A program made the translations under genes and the position numbers. This document shows positions 60,813 to 64,000 of a DNA stretch of 64,000 nt, one piece after another. This stretch comes from Leucobacter salsicius M1-8 (GTDB lineage: Bacteria; Actinomycetota; Actinomycetes; Actinomycetales; Microbacteriaceae). The DNA lies in NCBI RefSeq assembly GCF_000350525.1, contig NZ_AOCN01000015.1, forward strand, positions 124,001 to 188,000, read 5' to 3'. Under the pieces are notes generated by a model. The model worked only from the letters and a program-made list of their open reading frames with translations, did no database searches and was not told the origin of the DNA. Each line of letters opens with the position of its first letter. Positions within the stretch are counted from its first letter, which is position 1.

Positions 60813-63680
60813 GTGCAGCAACGCAGCTTTAAGCGTGCCCATGTCTTGAAACGATGGCTTGCTGGAGGTGTCGCGGCGCTGCTGCTTGGCACGACCGCCG
60901 CAGCAAGCGGTCTCGGTATAGCTCCGGTAGAGGCGGCTCCAAACGCCGCACTGCAGCTCGTGAAGAAGGTTGACGAGCAAGACGCTCACCGCAACCTGGT
61001 TCCGGGCCAGAGTGTGACCTACCGCATTGAGTTCAGTGCCGAAAACTACGATGTCGATGGTTCTGGCGCGAACGGCGCAGTCACGCTGACCGACATGCTG
61101 CCAGCGGCGTTCGCAGGCTGGGAGATTAGCGACGTCTTCGCGACGCTGCCCGGTAGCGCAGGCGATGTTGCGGTGACCCTTCCTGGCGTCACCCCCGGTA
61201 CTGCCGGCACGATTGGTGCGACGGAAGCCGAGCGCACCATCTCGGTCGACATCACGGCGCCCACCGATGACGGTCTCACCGGACTGCCGACCGGCCAGCA
61301 GGGCTGGCTCTCGTACACAGTGACCGTTCCCGAGAATCTCTCTCCCAACTGGGATTCGAACGGCCTCGACCTCGTCAACACAGCGACGATCACGGGCCTC
61401 GGCGGTGCCACGAACGGCGAGATCTCGAAAACCGACACCGCCGTCATTTCTGTGGATGTGAAGCGCACAGTCGACGTGACCCCCGCAAAGACATGGGATC
61501 CGTCGAGCCAGGGCTTCGAGCCCGGTGCGCGGTCGAAGGTGACCATCGGGGCCACGCAGGCCTCCAACGTGGATGCCGCATCGCTCGTGCTGCAGGACCT
61601 CCCGTCCGCGACAAACGGTGCGACCGAACTGGGTACGGACAACCCGTTCCGCTACGTCGACTTCGCCGGGTTCATCGGAGACCCCGCTGCTGAGGCCAAC
61701 TGGCCCGCGGGTGCGACCGGTGCGACCATTGAGGTCTACGCATTTGCCAACGGTGAGTGGAACTGGGTGACCTACGCCGCGACGATCGACAACGCCGACA
61801 TCGCTGGCGTGCGACTGAGCTACACCGGTGCGATCGTGCCCGGTGCCACGGTGAGCCAGGCGTTCACCGTGTCGCAGCGCGATGAAGATCGCCTCGGTCT
61901 CAACAAGGACCTGTCAAAGGGCTACGACACCGACAATAAGGTTGACGCTACGGTCACGGTGGCCGGAGAGCCGCCTGTCACAAAGACCGCCAAGGCCGAG
62001 TTCGCGGTGACGCCGATGACGATTGCCGTTGAAGCAGGCAAGGCGTTCTTGAACGCGAAGGGCGAGCCTGTTGACCCGCTGCGCACGGTCGCGGGCAACC
62101 AGGTGCACGCTCTCCTGACCGCTCAGAACCAGGCTGCGCCGCGTAGCGCGACGCTCGGCTCGCTCACGATCAAGGATCCGGGCGTTGGATCCGACGCTAA
62201 GTACTTCTCCTCCGACCTGCAGTTTGCCGGCTTCGACGCTGCCTATACGGCGCAGGTCTGGCCTGCGGGCGCGACCGGTGGCACCATCACCTGGCACCAC
62301 GCAGGTGGCACCGAGACGGTATCCCTCACTGCAGGCGCAGCACTCCCCGTGGTTCCTGCTCCGCTCACCAACGCTGACATCACCGGATTTGAAATCACGT
62401 TCACCGGCGCGATCGTCCCCGGCGGCACGAGCCAGGTGAAGTACGCCATCGATACGACCCCGTCCCTCGCACCTGACGGCGGGACCGCTGGACCGTTCAA
62501 GAACGTCGTCGACGTCGAAGGTGCCCGCCCCGGCCTCGACCCCGTGACCGACAACGACAGCGCCGAACTCACCGTTGTCTCGCCCGCAATTGAGGTGAAG
62601 GTTGAGAAGAAGCTCAGCCCCAGCGTCGTGCTTCCCGGAGACAGCGTGATCGTGCAGCTGCCCACCACTGCAACCGCCAGCGGCGACCGCACGAAGCCGA
62701 CCGAGATTGTCGTCACTGACGAGTTCACGGGCGAGGGCACCTTCTGGGATGCGTACGACGCAACCGCCGTGCTCGCCCCAATCGACGTTCCCACCGGCAG
62801 CACCCTGCTCATCGAGCGCTTCGATTCTGCCCAGAACAAGTGGGTACCTGTTGACACTCTGACGACGTCGCAGATGACCGACATCGCACTGGCTCCGGCT
62901 GAGACGACCACCGGCGTGCGCTTCACCTACACGAACAATGCAGGCTTCGGCCAGTCGACGTCGGTGAAGCCGAACCTCAAGTTCAAGGCACGCGACACAC
63001 TGCGCGTCAGCGGTGAAACGACTACGCCCAACAACACGGCGCCCTTCACCCCGACCAAGTACAAGAACACCGTGGTGGCAGATACCACCGGCAAGCTCGA
63101 GAACCGTCCGGTCAAGGGGACCGACACTGCCGACATCGAAGGCGCGATCCGAAACCCCGAGTGGGCAACGGGCCCCGGCGTCGGTGGCGGGCTCTGGGCA
63201 GCAAAGAGCTGGGCAGACGATCACCTCGTCACCCAGTCGGGCACCACGAGCTCCACAACTCAGCGCTGGGCAGTGACCAAGACCGGGTTCGACCAGGTCA
63301 AGCTCACCGACCCGGCTACCCCCACCGCCACGGGTGCGGGCACCGTGTTCGATGCCTTCAACCTCACCGGTGTTGATGCCATCACGTTTGGGCAGGACCC
63401 GCAGCTGAAGTGGGACACCGTGACCGGTGTCGAACTGTGGAACGGTGCTGCCTGGGTAGCCCCCGCTAACGTGCCGGCCGGTGGCAACTGGATGAACGCC
63501 AACGGCTTTACCGGCTACACCCTCACCGCGGCTGAGCGGGACACAAGGCTGGGCGTGCGGCTGCTGCTCGCACCCAACGACACCGCCCGCGCGGCGGCCA
63601 TCGTCGCGGGTGACCTCGAACGCCACGTTCAACTGCGCCACCGGTGGTACTCCTGCGCTCGATCCCGCGTGCGTGGATAA
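60813..63680 (+). CDS. Large secreted repeat-containing surface protein, 5' part (frame broken)
   Basis: The first 955 residues of a large exported protein. The GTG at 60,813 with GGGAG upstream gives a Sec signal: basic MQQRSFKRAHVLKRWLAGG, a hydrophobic core (VAALLLGTTAAASG), and a likely cleavage in VEA-AP near residue 41. The mature part is made of repeated beta-sandwich-like domains rich in Thr, Ala, Gly and Asp, of the DUF11/adhesin-like type. Pairs such as WPAGATGATIEVYAFANGE with WPAGATGGTITWHHAGG, and YTGAIVPGATVSQAF with FTGAIVPGGTSQVKY, show internal repetition. It probably sits on the cell wall. The last 20 residues after AAIVAGD differ in style: the true frame continues at +1 near 63,615 (next entry). 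Confidence 0.8.
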   Translation: MQQRSFKRAHVLKRWLAGGVAALLLGTTAAASGLGIAPVEAAPNAALQLVKKVDEQDAHRNLVPGQSVTYRIEFSAENYDVDGSGANGAVTLTDMLPAAFAGWEISDVFATLPGSAGDVAVTLPGVTPGTAGTIGATEAERTISVDITAPTDDGLTGLPTGQQGWLSYTVTVPENLSPNWDSNGLDLVNTATITGLGGATNGEISKTDTAVISVDVKRTVDVTPAKTWDPSSQGFEPGARSKVTIGATQASNVDAASLVLQDLPSATNGATELGTDNPFRYVDFAGFIGDPAAEANWPAGATGATIEVYAFANGEWNWVTYAATIDNADIAGVRLSYTGAIVPGATVSQAFTVSQRDEDRLGLNKDLSKGYDTDNKVDATVTVAGEPPVTKTAKAEFAVTPMTIAVEAGKAFLNAKGEPVDPLRTVAGNQVHALLTAQNQAAPRSATLGSLTIKDPGVGSDAKYFSSDLQFAGFDAAYTAQVWPAGATGGTITWHHAGGTETVSLTAGAALPVVPAPLTNADITGFEITFTGAIVPGGTSQVKYAIDTTPSLAPDGGTAGPFKNVVDVEGARPGLDPVTDNDSAELTVVSPAIEVKVEKKLSPSVVLPGDSVIVQLPTTATASGDRTKPTEIVVTDEFTGEGTFWDAYDATAVLAPIDVPTGSTLLIERFDSAQNKWVPVDTLTTSQMTDIALAPAETTTGVRFTYTNNAGFGQSTSVKPNLKFKARDTLRVSGETTTPNNTAPFTPTKYKNTVVADTTGKLENRPVKGTDTADIEGAIRNPEWATGPGVGGGLWAAKSWADDHLVTQSGTTSSTTQRWAVTKTGFDQVKLTDPATPTATGAGTVFDAFNLTGVDAITFGQDPQLKWDTVTGVELWNGAAWVAPANVPAGGNWMNANGFTGYTLTAAERDTRLGVRLLLAPNDTARAAAIVAGDLERHVQLRHRWYSCARSRVRG

Positions 63681-64000
63681 CACCTTCAGCGTCGTGGGCA
63701 CCAAGGGTGGACAGGATCACACCGCCACCGCTAGCGATCTCATTCTGCTGCTCGATGGCACCCCGTCGGTCGCACTCGATAAGACCGTCGGTGGACTTCC
63801 CTCACAGGATGAGGTTGCGCTGACGGTGCCCAAGCACGGCGATGTGGCCCCCTCGGACTACCCGAAGACCTGGTACACGCTTACCGTGACCAACGACTCG
63901 GGCACCGGAGCGGTCGCTCCCACGTCCCAGGGCGTGATGAAGCTTGGCAAGATTCGAGTCACGGACGACGCGACCGCAGGCGTGGGCAACACCGCAATGG
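63616..64000 (+). CDS. Continuation of the surface protein in another frame, cut by the window end
   Basis: From TCG at 63,616, one base off the preceding frame, the reading SNATFNCATGGTPALDP continues in the same style. VALDKTVGGLPSQDEVALTV and TWYTLTVTNDSGTGAVAP follow, the last like the DUF11 repeat start. It stays open to the edge at 64,000. One extra C (63,615) or a loss of two bases near there would join it to the 5' part. No homopolymer is present. It may be a sequencing error, a true mutation or a programmed event. The gene continues beyond the window. Confidence 0.7.

Overview
This is a GC-rich bacterial segment with the gene repertoire of an actinobacterium of the Micrococcales, most likely the Microbacteriaceae (Leucobacter or a close relative would fit). 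The support is a DUF222/13E12 HNH gene, a DUF3151 gene, an MMPL/YhgE pair under a TetR repressor, an actinobacterial-type selenocysteine formate dehydrogenase, many GTG starts and widespread ATGA/GTGA stop-start overlaps. The genus is an inference.

Layout. 0-7 kb: dcd, then a TetR repressor divergent from an MMPL exporter and a YhgE/Pip membrane protein, with two palindromic operators between them. 7-14 kb: quinone reductase, an unrecognised 419-residue protein, a lipoate-protein ligase, a complete DUF222-HNH gene with a truncated copy beside it, and a monoglyceride-lipase-like hydrolase. 14-17.8 kb: an AT-richer block with a MutT Nudix enzyme overlapping a PLD-helicase-DUF3427 protein, plus a small DUF3892-like gene; this looks like an acquired, defence-type island. 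17.8-27 kb: amidohydrolase, MFS exporter with a divergent TetR, XRE-cupin regulator with a divergent BenE-type transporter, secreted esterase, YCII-like protein, and a cytosine deaminase/cytosine permease operon ending in a strong terminator. 27-28.8 kb: threonine aldolase, then about 720 bases without a gene that hold a dense cluster of DnaA boxes. 28.8-35.5 kb: an ABC exporter coupled to a NarL-type two-component system, a YbaK deacylase, and a YtrA-type GntR/ABC operon. 35.5-43.5 kb: a peptide ABC importer operon ending in a C39-like peptidase, then a DAACS symporter. 43.8-48.6 kb: DUF559-like protein, YajQ, a STAND-TPR ATPase and DUF3151.

48.6-58.9 kb is a complete selenocysteine cassette: selB, selA and tRNA-Sec on the minus strand, selD on the plus strand, then the formate dehydrogenase genes fdhA, fdhB and an NrfD-type membrane subunit on the minus strand. 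The fdhA reading frame contains an in-frame TGA followed by a SECIS-like hairpin. All the translation machinery and its probable client therefore sit within about 10 kb. 59-64 kb: purA, chorismate mutase, and a large secreted surface protein whose frame is broken near 63,615 and which runs off the window.

Across these regions two DNA-level patterns are not explained by genes. The palindrome GATCCGGATC occurs exactly 18 times, in all three codon registers and between genes. A family of GCGGGGG-containing imperfect palindromes occurs mostly between genes, with one member inside the 3' end of the MMPL gene.
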